Notes: generated by a model not told the origin, from the sequence alone. DNA of 64,000 nt from Micromonospora cabrerizensis (GCF_022230955.1 NZ_JAKKFI010000068.1:1-64000), one strand, 5' to 3'. Shown: positions 7,689 through 16,793, numbered from the stretch's first letter. Numbers and translations are program-made.

Positions 7689-8558
7689 TCAGACGCGGGC
7701 GATCCCGCTGCGGGCGACCGTCACCGTCGGGCGCTCCTGCCAGGGCAGCCCATCCGCCATCCCCGCGCACGACCCGCCCAGAGCAGGGCCGGCGCTGTGG
7801 GTGCTGTGGGTGAGCTGGCTGCTCGCGTGGTCCACCGTGGCCGGTGGGTCGTAGCTGGGGGTTCGGCGGAGGTGACGGGTCAGCCACAGCCACGTGACAT
7901 CGCGCCCGAACGACTCGATCAGCAGCGCCAGGGACACCACCAGGACGGCAGTCGTCAGGGGCCCGGGCAGCGCGTCACCCATCGCCACCGTCAGCACCAC
8001 GCCCTGGATGGCCGCGACGACCTTGCGCCAGTAGCGCGGCGGCAGCGACCCGCGCATCCATCCCAGCACCCAGCTCGCGGCGACGAAGACGTAGCGCATC
8101 GCGCCGATCGCGATCACCCAGCCGCCGGCCGAGGGGGCCACGTGGAGACAGAGCACCAGCACCAGGAAAGAGTCGATCTCCATGTCGAAGCGCGCGCCGA
8201 GCTCGCTGGTCGTCCCGGTGCGTCGGGCCGTGTAACCGTCCACCGCGTCGAGGGCCAGCGCCACGGTGGTGAGAGCGACCATCAACGCCACCGGCGCCGG
8301 TCGGGTGAACGACTCCGCTGCCAGGGCCGTCACGCCGCCGACGAGGATCGCCCGGCTCAGCGTCACGCGATCGGCCGGGCTCAGACCAGGCGCGGCAGAG
8401 CGGGACATCCCCCGGCTGAGCAGGACGCACAGGCCAACCCCGTAGGCCAGCCCCGCCAACCATCCCGCCGGACCCAGACCGACTGTTCCCGCGAGCACCG
8501 CCAGCACGGCGGTCTGCACGATCAGTCCGATGAGCGGACCAGTTCGAACCGTTGACAT
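7689..8558 (-). CDS. CDP-alcohol phosphatidyltransferase
   Basis: This 289-residue integral membrane enzyme carries the complete CDP-OH-P signature: DAVDGYTARR, then GARFDMEID (D-x2-DG-x2-AR-x8-G-x3-D-x3-D). These enzymes join a CDP-linked lipid to an alcohol in phospholipid synthesis; the acceptor is not predictable. ATG 8558 is preferred over longer in-frame starts because GGAGG lies 5 bases upstream. The C-terminal tail of about 60 residues is low-complexity and probably cytoplasmic. Confidence 0.85.
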   Translation of the reverse strand: MSTVRTGPLIGLIVQTAVLAVLAGTVGLGPAGWLAGLAYGVGLCVLLSRGMSRSAAPGLSPADRVTLSRAILVGGVTALAAESFTRPAPVALMVALTTVALALDAVDGYTARRTGTTSELGARFDMEIDSFLVLVLCLHVAPSAGGWVIAIGAMRYVFVAASWVLGWMRGSLPPRYWRKVVAAIQGVVLTVAMGDALPGPLTTAVLVVSLALLIESFGRDVTWLWLTRHLRRTPSYDPPATVDHASSQLTHSTHSAGPALGGSCAGMADGLPWQERPTVTVARSGIARV

Positions 8559-8609
8559 CGTGCCTCCGCGAATCTGGTGTGTGACCTCACCGTGAACACG
8601 GAAAATATG

Positions 8610-8619
8610 ACCGATCGGT
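8610..8619. promoter_or_regulatory. Palindrome upstream of the CDP-alcohol transferase
   Basis: ACCGATCGGT is a perfect 10-bp palindrome 52 bp upstream of the start at 8558, next to an unusually A+T-rich stretch (ggaaaatatga) that could contain a -10 box on the minus strand. Its form is typical of TetR-family operators. No TetR gene is adjacent. Confidence 0.35.
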
Positions 8620-8701
8620 TCATTCTGAAACGTAAACCGCCAGGCTGGACGCGGAGGCCTCGGCCCGGGTGTGCCGGCCGGCACCACGGACGCGACGGGG
8701 G

Positions 8702-9514
8702 TCAGCCGGCCGCGGGCGCGACGAGGGCGCGCAGCGTGGCGCTGGTCACCGGGTCGGCGGGAAAGAAGGCCTCGACGGCCAGCCCGGCGACGGTGACGTC
8801 CAGCGGGGTGCCGAAGAGGGTGGTCGTGCTGATGAAGGACAACTGCCGGTCCCCGTGGCGGTACCGCAGTGGGATGGCGACCCGCGACAGGTCATCGCTG
8901 CCGGGTGCCACGACGTCGTCGCCGCCGGGATAGCCGCGAAGCTCTTCGAGCAGGTCGGACAGGACCGGGTCGTTGGTCGTCACGGCCTGCTGGCGCAACC
9001 GTGCGAGCAGGTGGGCCCGCCACTCGGTGAGGTTGAGGATTCGCGGGGCCATGCCGTCGGGGTGCAGGCTGAGCCGCAGCACGTTGACCGGTGGGGTGAG
9101 CAGGTGAGGTTTCGCGTCACCGGTGAACAGCGCGACGGCGGGGTTGGCCTCGACGAGGTGCCAGTGCTGGTCGACGAGCACCGCCGGGTACGGGCTGTGC
9201 CCGTCGAGAATCTGCCGTACGGCGGCCCGGAACGGGGCCAGTTCCGGATCGGTCAGCTCGTGGCGGGGGTAGGCGGGGGCGTAACCGCCGGCCAGCAGCA
9301 TCGTGTTGCGCTCGGCCAGCGGCAGGTCGAGCCGCTCCGCCAGCCGCAGGATCAGATCCGGGCTCGGCCGGGACCGCCCGGTCTCCACGAAACTGAGATG
9401 CCGGGCCGACACGCCCGCCTCGATCGACAGGTCGAGCTGGCTCATCCCGCGCGTTCGACGCCAGTCGCGCAGCAGCTCCCCCACCGGTCGGCCCGGGCTG
9501 GTCCTGGTCGTCAC
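8702..9514 (-). CDS. XRE-family regulator with MmyB-like ligand domain
   Basis: About 270 residues. The helix-turn-helix is at the N-terminus (MSQLDLSIEAGVSARHLSFV, then ETGRSRPSPDLILRL). The rest matches the MmyB-like domain of actinobacterial regulators (PAVLVDQHWHLVEANPAVAL). GTG 9514 fits the family's usual N-terminus; an in-frame ATG at 9580 would add 22 residues. The divergent neighbour is a DUF1330 gene, a likely target by position. Confidence 0.85.
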   Translation of the reverse strand: MTTRTSPGRPVGELLRDWRRTRGMSQLDLSIEAGVSARHLSFVETGRSRPSPDLILRLAERLDLPLAERNTMLLAGGYAPAYPRHELTDPELAPFRAAVRQILDGHSPYPAVLVDQHWHLVEANPAVALFTGDAKPHLLTPPVNVLRLSLHPDGMAPRILNLTEWRAHLLARLRQQAVTTNDPVLSDLLEELRGYPGGDDVVAPGSDDLSRVAIPLRYRHGDRQLSFISTTTLFGTPLDVTVAGLAVEAFFPADPVTSATLRALVAPAAG

Positions 9515-9631
9515 CCCTTCGACCCTAGTGACCACACCGGGGTACGCCCCATTACCTGCGACGTAATCGACAGGGCGCACCAGTGCTCGCGACCATGTTC
9601 ACGGAAGGCGTCCCCAACGATCGGAGAGTTC

Positions 9632-9976
9632 GTGACCGCGTACGCGCTTGCTCATCTGCGCAGGGCACCCGTCCATGCCGAGGTGCTCGAATATCTGGAG
9701 CGCATCGATGCCACCCTGGCGCCCTTCGGTGGCCGGTTCATCGTCCACGGTGGGCCCGTCGAGGTGCTGGAGGGCAGTTGGCCGGGCGACCTGGTCGTCA
9801 TCGAGTTTCCCGACTCGGCCAGGGCCCGCTCCTGGTACGACTCCGATGCGTACCAGGAGATCAAGCCCTTGCGGACGCGCCACCTGGCTGGCGACGCGAT
9901 CCTCGTCGAGGGGGTCGACGCCGACCACAGCGCGGTGGAGATGGCTGCCGCGATCCGGCGGGCCGCTGGCTCCTAG
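9632..9976 (+). CDS. DUF1330 family protein
   Basis: This 114-residue ferredoxin-like-fold protein is typical of DUF1330: YALAHLRRAPVHAEVLEYLE, then GGRFIVHGGPVEVLEGSWPG and VVIEFPDSARARSWYDS. The GTG start at 9632 has GGAGAG four bases upstream. It converges with map, 8 bp apart. The molecular function of DUF1330 is not established. Confidence 0.85.
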   Translation: MTAYALAHLRRAPVHAEVLEYLERIDATLAPFGGRFIVHGGPVEVLEGSWPGDLVVIEFPDSARARSWYDSDAYQEIKPLRTRHLAGDAILVEGVDADHSAVEMAAAIRRAAGS

Positions 9977-9984
9977 GGTCGGGA

Positions 9985-10758
9985 TCAGGGCAACGGCTGG
10001 GTGAGCACCTCGGCGCCGTCGTCGGTGATGGCGATCGTGTGCTCGCTGTGCGCCGTCCGGCAGCCGGTCGCACTGCGCAGCGTCCAGCCATCGGCGTCGG
10101 TGACGAGCTGGGCGGTGTCCGCCATCACCCATGGTTCCAGCGCCAGCAGCAGGCCCGGGCGCAGCCGGTACCCGCGACCGGGCCTTCCGGTGTTGGAGAT
10201 GTGCGGGTCCTGGTGCATGGTCGAGCCGACGCCGTGTCCGCCGAACTCCGTGTTGACCGAGTATCCCGCCGCGGTGAGGACCGAGCCGATGGCATGGGAG
10301 AGGTCACCGATGCGAGCGCCCGGGCCGGCCGCGGCGATCCCCGCCCTCAGTGCGCGCTCGGTCGCGTCGATCAGCGCGACACTCTCCGGGGGCTGTACGT
10401 CGCCCACGACGAAGCTGATGGCGGAGTCGGCGACGACGCCGCCCAGGGAGACGGCGAGGTCGAGCGACAGCAGGTCGCCGTCGGCGAGGGTGTAGTCGTG
10501 CGGCAGGCCGTGCAGCACGGCGTCGTTGACCGACGTGCAGATGTAGTGGCCGAACGGCCCGCGCCCGAAGGACGGCTCATAGTCGACGTAGCAGGACTGC
10601 GCCCCGGCCTCCATGATCATGCTGCGTGCCCACGCGTCGATCTCCAGGAGGTTCGTGCCGACCGCGCTGCGGCTCTTCAGCGTTCGCAGGATGTCGGCGA
10701 CCAGGGCACCGGAATCCTTCGCTCGCAGCAGGTCGGTGGGGGTCAGGATCTCGATCAT
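9985..10758 (-). CDS. map: Type I methionine aminopeptidase
   Basis: The 257 residues show the pita-bread fold with conserved metal ligands: LSLDLAVSLGGVVADSA (two Asp), GGHGVGSTMHQDP (His), ALEPWVMADT (Glu) and TAHSEHTIAIT (Glu). It removes initiator methionine in the cytosol. ATG 10758 has GGGAAGG upstream. It lies apart from ribosomal genes and is divergent from a small XRE regulator, so it is probably a second, regulated map paralogue. Confidence 0.85.
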   Translation of the reverse strand: MIEILTPTDLLRAKDSGALVADILRTLKSRSAVGTNLLEIDAWARSMIMEAGAQSCYVDYEPSFGRGPFGHYICTSVNDAVLHGLPHDYTLADGDLLSLDLAVSLGGVVADSAISFVVGDVQPPESVALIDATERALRAGIAAAGPGARIGDLSHAIGSVLTAAGYSVNTEFGGHGVGSTMHQDPHISNTGRPGRGYRLRPGLLLALEPWVMADTAQLVTDADGWTLRSATGCRTAHSEHTIAITDDGAEVLTQPLP

Positions 10759-10787
10759 GCAGCGCCTTCCCTCGCACTTCCAATAAC

Positions 10788-10818
10788 TATCCCGGCCATA
10801 TTATCCCGGTACTAGAAT
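10788..10818. promoter_or_regulatory. map/XRE divergent promoter with repeated TATCCCGG
   Basis: TATCCCGG occurs at 10788-10795 and 10802-10809, 14 bp apart, between the divergent genes. TAGAAT (10813-10818) lies 6 bases before the XRE ATG at 10825, the geometry of a leaderless transcript. The repeats would overlap or adjoin both promoters, so autoregulation by the XRE protein is a reasonable inference. Confidence 0.5.
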
Positions 10819-10824
10819 CGGGCC

Positions 10825-11127
10825 ATGGTCAGGTTGCCGCTCACTCCCGAAGAGGTCGAACGCGGACAAAGGCTCGGCGCCCTCCTGCGTCGAGCCCGGG
10901 GGGAGCGCTCGATGCTCCTTACCGCACTGGAGGCGGGTCTCTCACCGGAAACCCTCCGGAAGATCGAGTCCGGCCGCATCGCCACCCCCGCCTTCCCGAC
11001 CATCGCCGCCATCGCCGACGTCCTCGGCCTCTCCCTGGACGCGGTGTGGTCGGAGATCAACCACTCCGGCGACGGGGCCGGGTTGGCGGGATCAGGTCAC
11101 GACACGATCGAGCGGCTGGCCTCCTAA
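10825..11127 (+). CDS. Small XRE-family DNA-binding protein
   Basis: The 100-residue protein is mostly one helix-turn-helix domain (LGALLRRARGERSMLLTALE, then AGLSPETLRKIESGRIATPA). It probably starts without a leader (see the promoter entry). It is divergent from map, a pairing seen in other actinomycetes, and probably represses one or both genes. Confidence 0.8.
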   Translation: MVRLPLTPEEVERGQRLGALLRRARGERSMLLTALEAGLSPETLRKIESGRIATPAFPTIAAIADVLGLSLDAVWSEINHSGDGAGLAGSGHDTIERLAS

Positions 11128-11162
11128 GGGTCCGACTCCGGCGACGGCGGGCACCACAAGGA

Positions 11163-11195
11163 GCTGGCCCCGGTCGGCGAGCGACCGGGACCAGC
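11163..11195. terminator. Bidirectional hairpin between XRE and beta-propeller genes
   Basis: GCTGG-C-CCCGGTCG, loop GCGAG, CGACCGGG-A-CCAGC: 13 pairs and one mismatch, placed between two convergent genes. No U-tract follows, as is common in high-GC actinomycetes. Confidence 0.55.
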
Positions 11196-11206
11196 GGGAG
11201 ACGCGC

Positions 11207-12382
11207 TCAGGAGGCGGCGATGCCCTCCATGCCGATGCCGTCGGCGAACTTCGGCAGGCCCTCCACTGTGGTGACGAGCCTCAGCGAGCCGTCCTTGTTC
11301 ACCTCGTAGCCCTGCACGTTGCCGGCGGTGGCGTTCTGCACGTACAGGAAACCGTCGCTGGCGGTCATGTCGATCGACCCGCCGTTGGTGTCGGCGGCGA
11401 CGTTCTTGACCAGTTCGAGCTTGCCGTCGTCGTTGACCCGGTAGGAGCTGATGGTGGAGCTGCCGGCGTTGGCGGCGAAGAAGTAGTCGCCGACGCGCTG
11501 GATCCAGCACGTCGCCTGCTGACCGTTGGGCACCGACGGCCCGATCTGGTCGAGGCCGCCGTCGTCCTCCAGCTCGAACCGGCTGACCGCGTTGGCACCC
11601 GACTCGGTGACCAGCAGCGTGTCGTCGGTGTCGAAGGTGAAGCCGAACGGGGCGTTGCCCGCGTCGCTGATCACCGGGTTGCGGGCCAGCTCGCCGTGGC
11701 GACCGATCTCGTAGCTGAACATGACGTTGTTGGCCTTGGTCGACACCAGGACGAACTCGCTGTCCGGGTCGATCTTGATCTGCGCCGGGGCGGTGCCGAA
11801 CGCGGGCGGGTTGCCGTTGTGCAGCCCGAGCGAGCGGTTGGCGTCCTCGATCCGGGACAGGCGGCCCTTGTGCAGCTCGAAGCCCTGCACCGACCCCTCC
11901 CCACCGGCGTTGAGGACGTAGACGAGGTCGCCCCGGGCCGCGACGCTGACCGGCAGCAGGCCTCCGGACCAGATGACCTGGAGCTTGTGCAGCCTGGTGC
12001 CCTCGACACCGAAGACCGTCACGGTGTTGCTGCCGGCGTTCACGGCGAAGAGCAGCCCCTTGTGGTAGGTCAGCGACCCCTGCGAGGCCAGCGCGTCGAG
12101 CGGCGCGCCGATGGTGAACCCGCCCAGGCCGCCGGTCTCGTACTCCCCCGCCTTGGTGAGACGGCCGTCCTCGTCGCGGTCGTACACCTTGATGGTGTTG
12201 CCCTCGGCCTTGTTGGTCTGGACGAAGACCGCGCCCTCGTCGCCGTGGTGGTGCTCACCCCCCTTGCGGTCGTCGTGGTATCCAGGGCCGCCACCGTCGG
12301 CGAAGGCGGTCCCAGGGATCGATCCGACGCTGGTCAGACCCGCCAGGAGGGCTGCCGCGAGGGCCACGCTGCGCTTCATCAT
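11207..12382 (-). CDS. Secreted lactonase-like seven-bladed beta-propeller
   Basis: About 391 residues. A Sec signal peptide (KRSVALAAALLAGLTSVGSI) precedes a His/Asp-rich stretch and repeated propeller blades (for example GDLVYVLNAGGEGSVQGFEL). The fold matches the 6-phosphogluconolactonase-like propeller family, but secretion makes a cytosolic pentose-phosphate role unlikely. ATG 12382 follows AAGGAG; a second ATG is immediately downstream. The true substrate is unknown. Confidence 0.75.
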   Translation of the reverse strand: MMKRSVALAAALLAGLTSVGSIPGTAFADGGGPGYHDDRKGGEHHHGDEGAVFVQTNKAEGNTIKVYDRDEDGRLTKAGEYETGGLGGFTIGAPLDALASQGSLTYHKGLLFAVNAGSNTVTVFGVEGTRLHKLQVIWSGGLLPVSVAARGDLVYVLNAGGEGSVQGFELHKGRLSRIEDANRSLGLHNGNPPAFGTAPAQIKIDPDSEFVLVSTKANNVMFSYEIGRHGELARNPVISDAGNAPFGFTFDTDDTLLVTESGANAVSRFELEDDGGLDQIGPSVPNGQQATCWIQRVGDYFFAANAGSSTISSYRVNDDGKLELVKNVAADTNGGSIDMTASDGFLYVQNATAGNVQGYEVNKDGSLRLVTTVEGLPKFADGIGMEGIAAS

Positions 12383-12467
12383 TGGGCTCCTTACGCACAC
12401 GAAGGGAGGAATACGAGTTTTCCTCTGCTTCGAAAGCTATCGGAGGATGTAGTCGCTCTCGGCACAC

Positions 12468-12484
12468 TTACCCTAAAGCGGTAA
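12468..12484. promoter_or_regulatory. Inverted repeat upstream of the propeller gene
   Basis: TTACCCTAAAGCGGTAA has 5-bp arms (TTACC/GGTAA) and sits about 86 bp upstream of the propeller start in the 176-bp gap. It may be an operator. No matching regulator was identified. Confidence 0.25.
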
Positions 12485-12558
12485 CTTCGCGCCCTTCCAT
12501 CGAACGCGCAGACGTACGTCCGGAAATGGGATAGGACATCGGCGGGCCTACCGGCCGT

Positions 12559-13443
12559 CTACGGCAGGAACTCAGCCGTCAGGTCGATCAGTGCGCGGGC
12601 GGCAGCGCCGACCGGGCGATCCACCGGGATCGCCAGCGAGAGCGTCCAGTCCAGGTCGGCGTCGGTGACGGTCAGAGTGCTCACGCCGTCGGCGTCAGCG
12701 ACGACGAAGCGCGGCAGCAACGCGATGCCGAGCCCGTGACGGATGTGGTCGGCGCCGGTGGCGATGTCCGGGATCTCGATCGTCACGCGCCGGGACAGGC
12801 CGGCGGTGGCGAACGCCCGGTCGGTCACCGCCCGGTTGCCGTAGCCGACCGGAGAGTCGATGAAGTCCAGCCCGGCGAGTTCGCCCAGCGTCACCGACGT
12901 CCGGCTGGCAAGCGGATGGTCGTCCGGCACGGCGAGGTCGATCACCGAGCGGGCCAACTCGGTGAGGTGGATGTCGGTGGGGGCAGCGCCCGGAAGCGAG
13001 ACGAACGCGAGGTCGAGCCGGCGCTCGGCGAGCGCGTCGATGAGCCCCTGCGAGCCCGACGGCGCGGCGCTCGTCTGGAGCAGCACGCCGGGGTGCCGGC
13101 GGTGGAACTCGCCGAGCAGGGCCGGCAGGTGCAGGAGCCTGATCGAGGTCATCGTGCCGATGCGCACCGTGCCGCGCAGGCCACCGCGCACCTCGGCGAC
13201 CGCGTCGCGGGCGTCGCGGGCCGCGTCCAGGGCGACCCGGGCGCGCGGCAGCAGCGCGGCGCCGGCGTCGGTGAGGAGTACGCGTTTGGAGTTCCGGTCG
13301 AGCAGGGAGGCGCCCAGTTCCCGTTCCAGGGTCTTGACCGCCGCGGAGACGGCGGACTGCACGACGTGCAGTCGGGCCGCGGCACGAGTGAAGTTCTGCT
13401 CCTCGGCCACCGCGACGAAGTATTCGAGTTGGCGGAGTTCCAC
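12559..13443 (-). CDS. LysR-family transcriptional regulator
   Basis: About 294 residues: N-terminal helix-turn-helix (VELRQLEYFVAVAEEQNFTR, AAARLHVVQSAVSAAVKTLE) and effector-binding domain. GTG 13443 gives the standard LysR N-terminus. GATACT lies 6 bases upstream, so the message may be leaderless. It is divergent from an MFS transporter 81 bp away, the common regulator-target layout. Confidence 0.85.
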   Translation of the reverse strand: MELRQLEYFVAVAEEQNFTRAAARLHVVQSAVSAAVKTLERELGASLLDRNSKRVLLTDAGAALLPRARVALDAARDARDAVAEVRGGLRGTVRIGTMTSIRLLHLPALLGEFHRRHPGVLLQTSAAPSGSQGLIDALAERRLDLAFVSLPGAAPTDIHLTELARSVIDLAVPDDHPLASRTSVTLGELAGLDFIDSPVGYGNRAVTDRAFATAGLSRRVTIEIPDIATGADHIRHGLGIALLPRFVVADADGVSTLTVTDADLDWTLSLAIPVDRPVGAAARALIDLTAEFLP

Positions 13444-13524
13444 GCCGCAAGTATCACTGATCGCGATCGTTGCCAGCGTCAACTTTCGTTGGACCTGATG
13501 CCTGGGCGGGGCAACAGTGAGGTC

Positions 13525-14796
13525 ATGTCGTCGTCGACCCTGTCACCCCGCATCACCGCTCCCACCCGCACCGAGGGCTCGACCCACCGGCACGGCCGGG
13601 GCTTCTGGCTGATCTCCCTGGCGTTCCTGACCGCGATGGCGTTCTCCACCGTGCCGGCCCCGCTCTACCCGCTCTACATGGCGCGGGACGGCTTCTCCAC
13701 GTTCATGGTCACCGTGGTCTTCGCGGCGTACGCGGTGGGCGTGGTGATCAGCCTGCTCCTGGCCGGGCACGTCTCCGACTGGGTTGGCCGCAAGAAGATC
13801 CTCATCCCGGCGCTGGCGTTGGAGGTGGTCGCCGCCGCGCTGTTCCTGAGCGACCCCACCCTGCCGGTGCTGCTGCTCGCCCGGCTGGTCACCGGCCTCG
13901 GCATCGGCATGGTCACCGCGACCGCCACCGCCTACCTGCACGAACTGCACACCGCACACCGACCCGGCGCGTCCCGCCAGCGCTTCGAGGTGGTCTCCAC
14001 CGCCGCCAACATCGGCGGCCTCGGCATCGGCCCGTTGATCGCGGGGTTCCTGGCCCAGTACGTCGACGCGCCGCTGCGCACCCCGTACCTGGTGTTCGTC
14101 GTCCTGCTGCTGGCGAGCATCGCGGCCGTCGCGCTGACCCCGGAGACCGTCGAGGAGCGGCTGGTCCGGCCCACCTACCGGCCGCAGCGGATCAGCGCCG
14201 ACCATGGCGACCAGGCCGGGTACGTGGCCGCGGCGGCCGCCGGGTTCGCGTCGTTCGCCGTGTTCGGCCTGTTCACCTCCGTGGCCCCCGGTTTCGTCGG
14301 CGGCGCCCTGCACCTGCCGTCGCGTCTGCTGGCCGGCGCGGTCGTGTTCGCCGTGTTCGGTGCGGCCGCCGTGGCGCAGACCCTCACCAACCGACTCCCC
14401 GCCCCGACGAAGGTGCGGCTCGGGCTGCTCGGCCAGGCCGTCGGCGTACCCACCCTGCTGTTCGGGATGCACACCGCCGACCTGACCGCGTTCCTGGTCG
14501 GCGGCGTGCTCGCCGGGGTCGGCGCCGGCGTGCTGCTCAAGGCCGCCATCGGCACGGTCGCCGCGATGGCCGCACCGGCCAGGCGGGGCGAGGCCCTGGC
14601 CGGGCTGTTCCTCATCTCGTACCTGGGGCTGAGCCTGCCGGCCGTCGGTATCGGGATCGCCACCCGCACCGTCAGCACCGTCACGGCGATGACCTGGTTC
14701 ACCGGGCTGCTGCTGGTCATGCTCACCGGCGTCGCCGTGCTGTTCCGCCGCAGCACCGGAACCCGCCCCCGCACGCCCTCCCGGCGCGGGGCCTGA
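13525..14796 (+). CDS. MFS transporter
   Basis: 423 residues with about 12 membrane helices. The loop 2-3 signature is present (GHVSDWVGRKKILIPAL), as is the helix 4 region LLLARLVTGLGIGMV. The N-terminus STVPAPLYPLYMARDGFS is typical of actinobacterial drug/metabolite exporters. ATG 13525 has a GAGG two bases away. Probably controlled by the divergent LysR gene; the cargo is unknown. Confidence 0.85.
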   Translation: MSSSTLSPRITAPTRTEGSTHRHGRGFWLISLAFLTAMAFSTVPAPLYPLYMARDGFSTFMVTVVFAAYAVGVVISLLLAGHVSDWVGRKKILIPALALEVVAAALFLSDPTLPVLLLARLVTGLGIGMVTATATAYLHELHTAHRPGASRQRFEVVSTAANIGGLGIGPLIAGFLAQYVDAPLRTPYLVFVVLLLASIAAVALTPETVEERLVRPTYRPQRISADHGDQAGYVAAAAAGFASFAVFGLFTSVAPGFVGGALHLPSRLLAGAVVFAVFGAAAVAQTLTNRLPAPTKVRLGLLGQAVGVPTLLFGMHTADLTAFLVGGVLAGVGAGVLLKAAIGTVAAMAAPARRGEALAGLFLISYLGLSLPAVGIGIATRTVSTVTAMTWFTGLLLVMLTGVAVLFRRSTGTRPRTPSRRGA

Positions 14797-14897
14797 AGCT
14801 GCGCGGATCTTGGCCGATGCGATGGGTGTTGCGCTCCGGCTCGGCACGCTGGCGGAGATGGTGGCGTTCCCGGGCCACCGGGTGGGACGCTCGACGG

Positions 14898-15290
14898 GTG
14901 AGCAGTCGACACCTCGTCTGGCTTGGCTTGGCTATCGGGCTGCTCGCCGGTTGCTCCGAGCCGCCGTACCGATTCCCGGATCGAAGCGCGACTGACGTCC
15001 AGGCCGAGGAGGAACGTCTCGCGGCGCTCCTCCCCAGCGTGTTGCTCGGCGGCCCGGGCACCTGCAAGGTCCGCCTGCTCGGGCGGGACGCCTCGACCTC
15101 GTTCGCCTGGGCACACTGCGCCGCACTGGGCGCAGCGCCCGTCTCCGGCATCTCGACACCGGTACGGGTGGATGGCGACCGCGTCACACAGCCCGGCGAC
15201 GGGAGTGAATACCCCCCGAGCGTGCGTCGGATGTTCCCGGAGCGGTTGGCAGAAGCTGTCCTCGACGATGACGGCAGTCTGCGCCCTTGA
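14898..15290 (+). CDS. Small lipoprotein, unknown function
   Basis: 130 residues from GTG 14898. A lipoprotein signal (WLGLAIGLLAGCSEPP, lipobox LLAGC) puts the mature protein on the outer face of the membrane. The rest has one Cys pair (GTCKVRL, WAHCAAL) that could form a disulfide. No family recognised. Confidence 0.6.
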   Translation: MSSRHLVWLGLAIGLLAGCSEPPYRFPDRSATDVQAEEERLAALLPSVLLGGPGTCKVRLLGRDASTSFAWAHCAALGAAPVSGISTPVRVDGDRVTQPGDGSEYPPSVRRMFPERLAEAVLDDDGSLRP

Positions 15291-15307
15291 GCAACGCCGT
15301 CGGAGGA

Positions 15308-15772
15308 TCAGGTCGGGTCGGCCAGCCACGGCGTGATGAGGGCCGGGTCGGCGACGAAGCTCTTGACCTGCGCACGCTCCGGCTCGGTCAGGGTCAGCGC
15401 CTGGAGGCGGGCGCCCCACTCGGGGACGCGCTCCGCCTTCTCCAACGCCACCGACAGCTCGATCAGGGCGGCCAGCGCCATCGCCTGCTCGACCACCGGC
15501 GCGTCGTCGGCACGCCGGCGCATGCCCGAGTCGAGCGCCCGGTAGGCCGCCCGGTCGTCCATCTTGAACTCGCGCAGGATCCGCGCGTTGTCGAGCACCC
15601 GCGCCAGGCCCTGCAACTCCGTCGACCCGCCGTACTCCAGATCCTTCGGCTCGTCGCGCTGGATGAAGACGATGCTGTTGCCCGACGGGTCGACGATGCT
15701 GAACCGCGACGCCCCGGCGCGGTAGCCGGCCATTGTGCCAGCGCTGGCGACGGTCCCCGGCGGATTCGCCTC
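15308..15772 (-). pseudogene. N-terminally truncated glyoxalase/VOC protein
   Basis: The visible frame encodes only the C-terminal end of a VOC (glyoxalase/bleomycin-resistance) module: SRFSIVDPSGNSIVFIQRDE, followed by the C-terminal helical extension (ARVLDNARILREFKMDDRAA) known from this subfamily. Codons upstream of ATG 15733 still read like VOC sequence back to a TAG at 15773-15775. The roughly 90 residues of N-terminal VOC domain are missing, and no matching sequence was seen further upstream. Most likely a remnant. Confidence 0.6.
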
Positions 15773-15866
15773 CTACCCAGGGAGGAGGCCCCGCTCCGAC
15801 CACCGGCCACAACCGGGGCTCGCGGTCGGACGCGGCCGGCGGGCGCGGTCACGACCATCTACAGAC

Positions 15867-16793
15867 ATGACAATCGATCTGCGCCGGGCGGCACGCTGGC
15901 ACCGCCCACTGATGTTCCTCGTGTACGCGATGGCGGCGCTCGCCGTCGTCTGCGCGGTCGGCATCGTCGTCGACCCGCGCGTCCTGGTCGGTGCGCCGAT
16001 CTGGCTGAAGCCGTTCAAGTTCGCGGTGTCCTTCGTGCTGTACGGCGTGACCCTCGCGTGGATGCTCTCGTTGCTGCCCCGTCGGAGCCGGCTCGCGGAG
16101 CGGATGGCCACCCTCCTCGTCGCCGTCGCCGTGGTCGAGAACGTGTTGATCGTCGGACAGGTGGTGCGGGGGCAGACCAGCCACTTCAACGACAGCACCC
16201 CGCTGAACACCGCCATCTTCGCGACGATGGGCGCGGCGATCGCCGTGCTGTTCGTCGCGCACCTCGTCATCGGGATCGTGGTGTTGATCCGGCGGATTCC
16301 CGACCTGGTGGCCCGCCGCGCGGTCGGTTGGGGTCTCGGACTGTCGTTGCTGGGCATGGTGGCGGCGGTGCCGATGGCACTGCCCGGTCAGGACCCGGGG
16401 ATCGAGGGTGTCACCGGGGCGCACAGCGTGGGTGTGCCGGACGGCGGGGCGGGTCTGCCGCTGGTTGGATGGAGCACCATGGGTGGGGACCTGCGGATCG
16501 GGCACTTCGTGGGGTTGCACGCGCTCCAGGCGCTGCCGGTCCTGGCGATCCTGCTGAACCGGTTCGCGACGCGGCTGGACGAGCGCACCCGGGCACGGCT
16601 CGTGGTCGTGGCGGGCGCGGCGTACGGCGTACTCACGGTGATGTTGACCTGGCAGGCCCTGCGCGGGCAGGCCCTGCTGCGCCCGGATGCCGTCACCCTC
16701 GCCGCGGTCGCGGCCCTGGTGGTCGTGACGGCGACCGCCACCGCTCTGGTGCTGTCTCGCCGACGCCGCTCCGACCTGGCGCTGGCCGCGTGA
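15867..16793 (+). CDS. Polytopic membrane protein, unknown function
   Basis: 308 residues with about eight predicted helices (RPLMFLVYAMAALAVVCAVG, FAVSFVLYGVTLAWMLSLL and others). A conserved-looking loop reads IWLKPFKFAVS, as in uncharacterised actinobacterial membrane proteins. Its stop overlaps the GTG start of the next gene by 4 bases, starting an apparent four-gene operon ending with a two-component system. Confidence 0.65.
   Translation: MTIDLRRAARWHRPLMFLVYAMAALAVVCAVGIVVDPRVLVGAPIWLKPFKFAVSFVLYGVTLAWMLSLLPRRSRLAERMATLLVAVAVVENVLIVGQVVRGQTSHFNDSTPLNTAIFATMGAAIAVLFVAHLVIGIVVLIRRIPDLVARRAVGWGLGLSLLGMVAAVPMALPGQDPGIEGVTGAHSVGVPDGGAGLPLVGWSTMGGDLRIGHFVGLHALQALPVLAILLNRFATRLDERTRARLVVVAGAAYGVLTVMLTWQALRGQALLRPDAVTLAAVAALVVVTATATALVLSRRRRSDLALAA

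Noticed and set aside
13543..14847. 434-codon minus-strand frame opposite the MFS transporter
   Set aside because: Gly/Gln/Asp/Arg-rich low-complexity shadow of a well-supported transporter gene.
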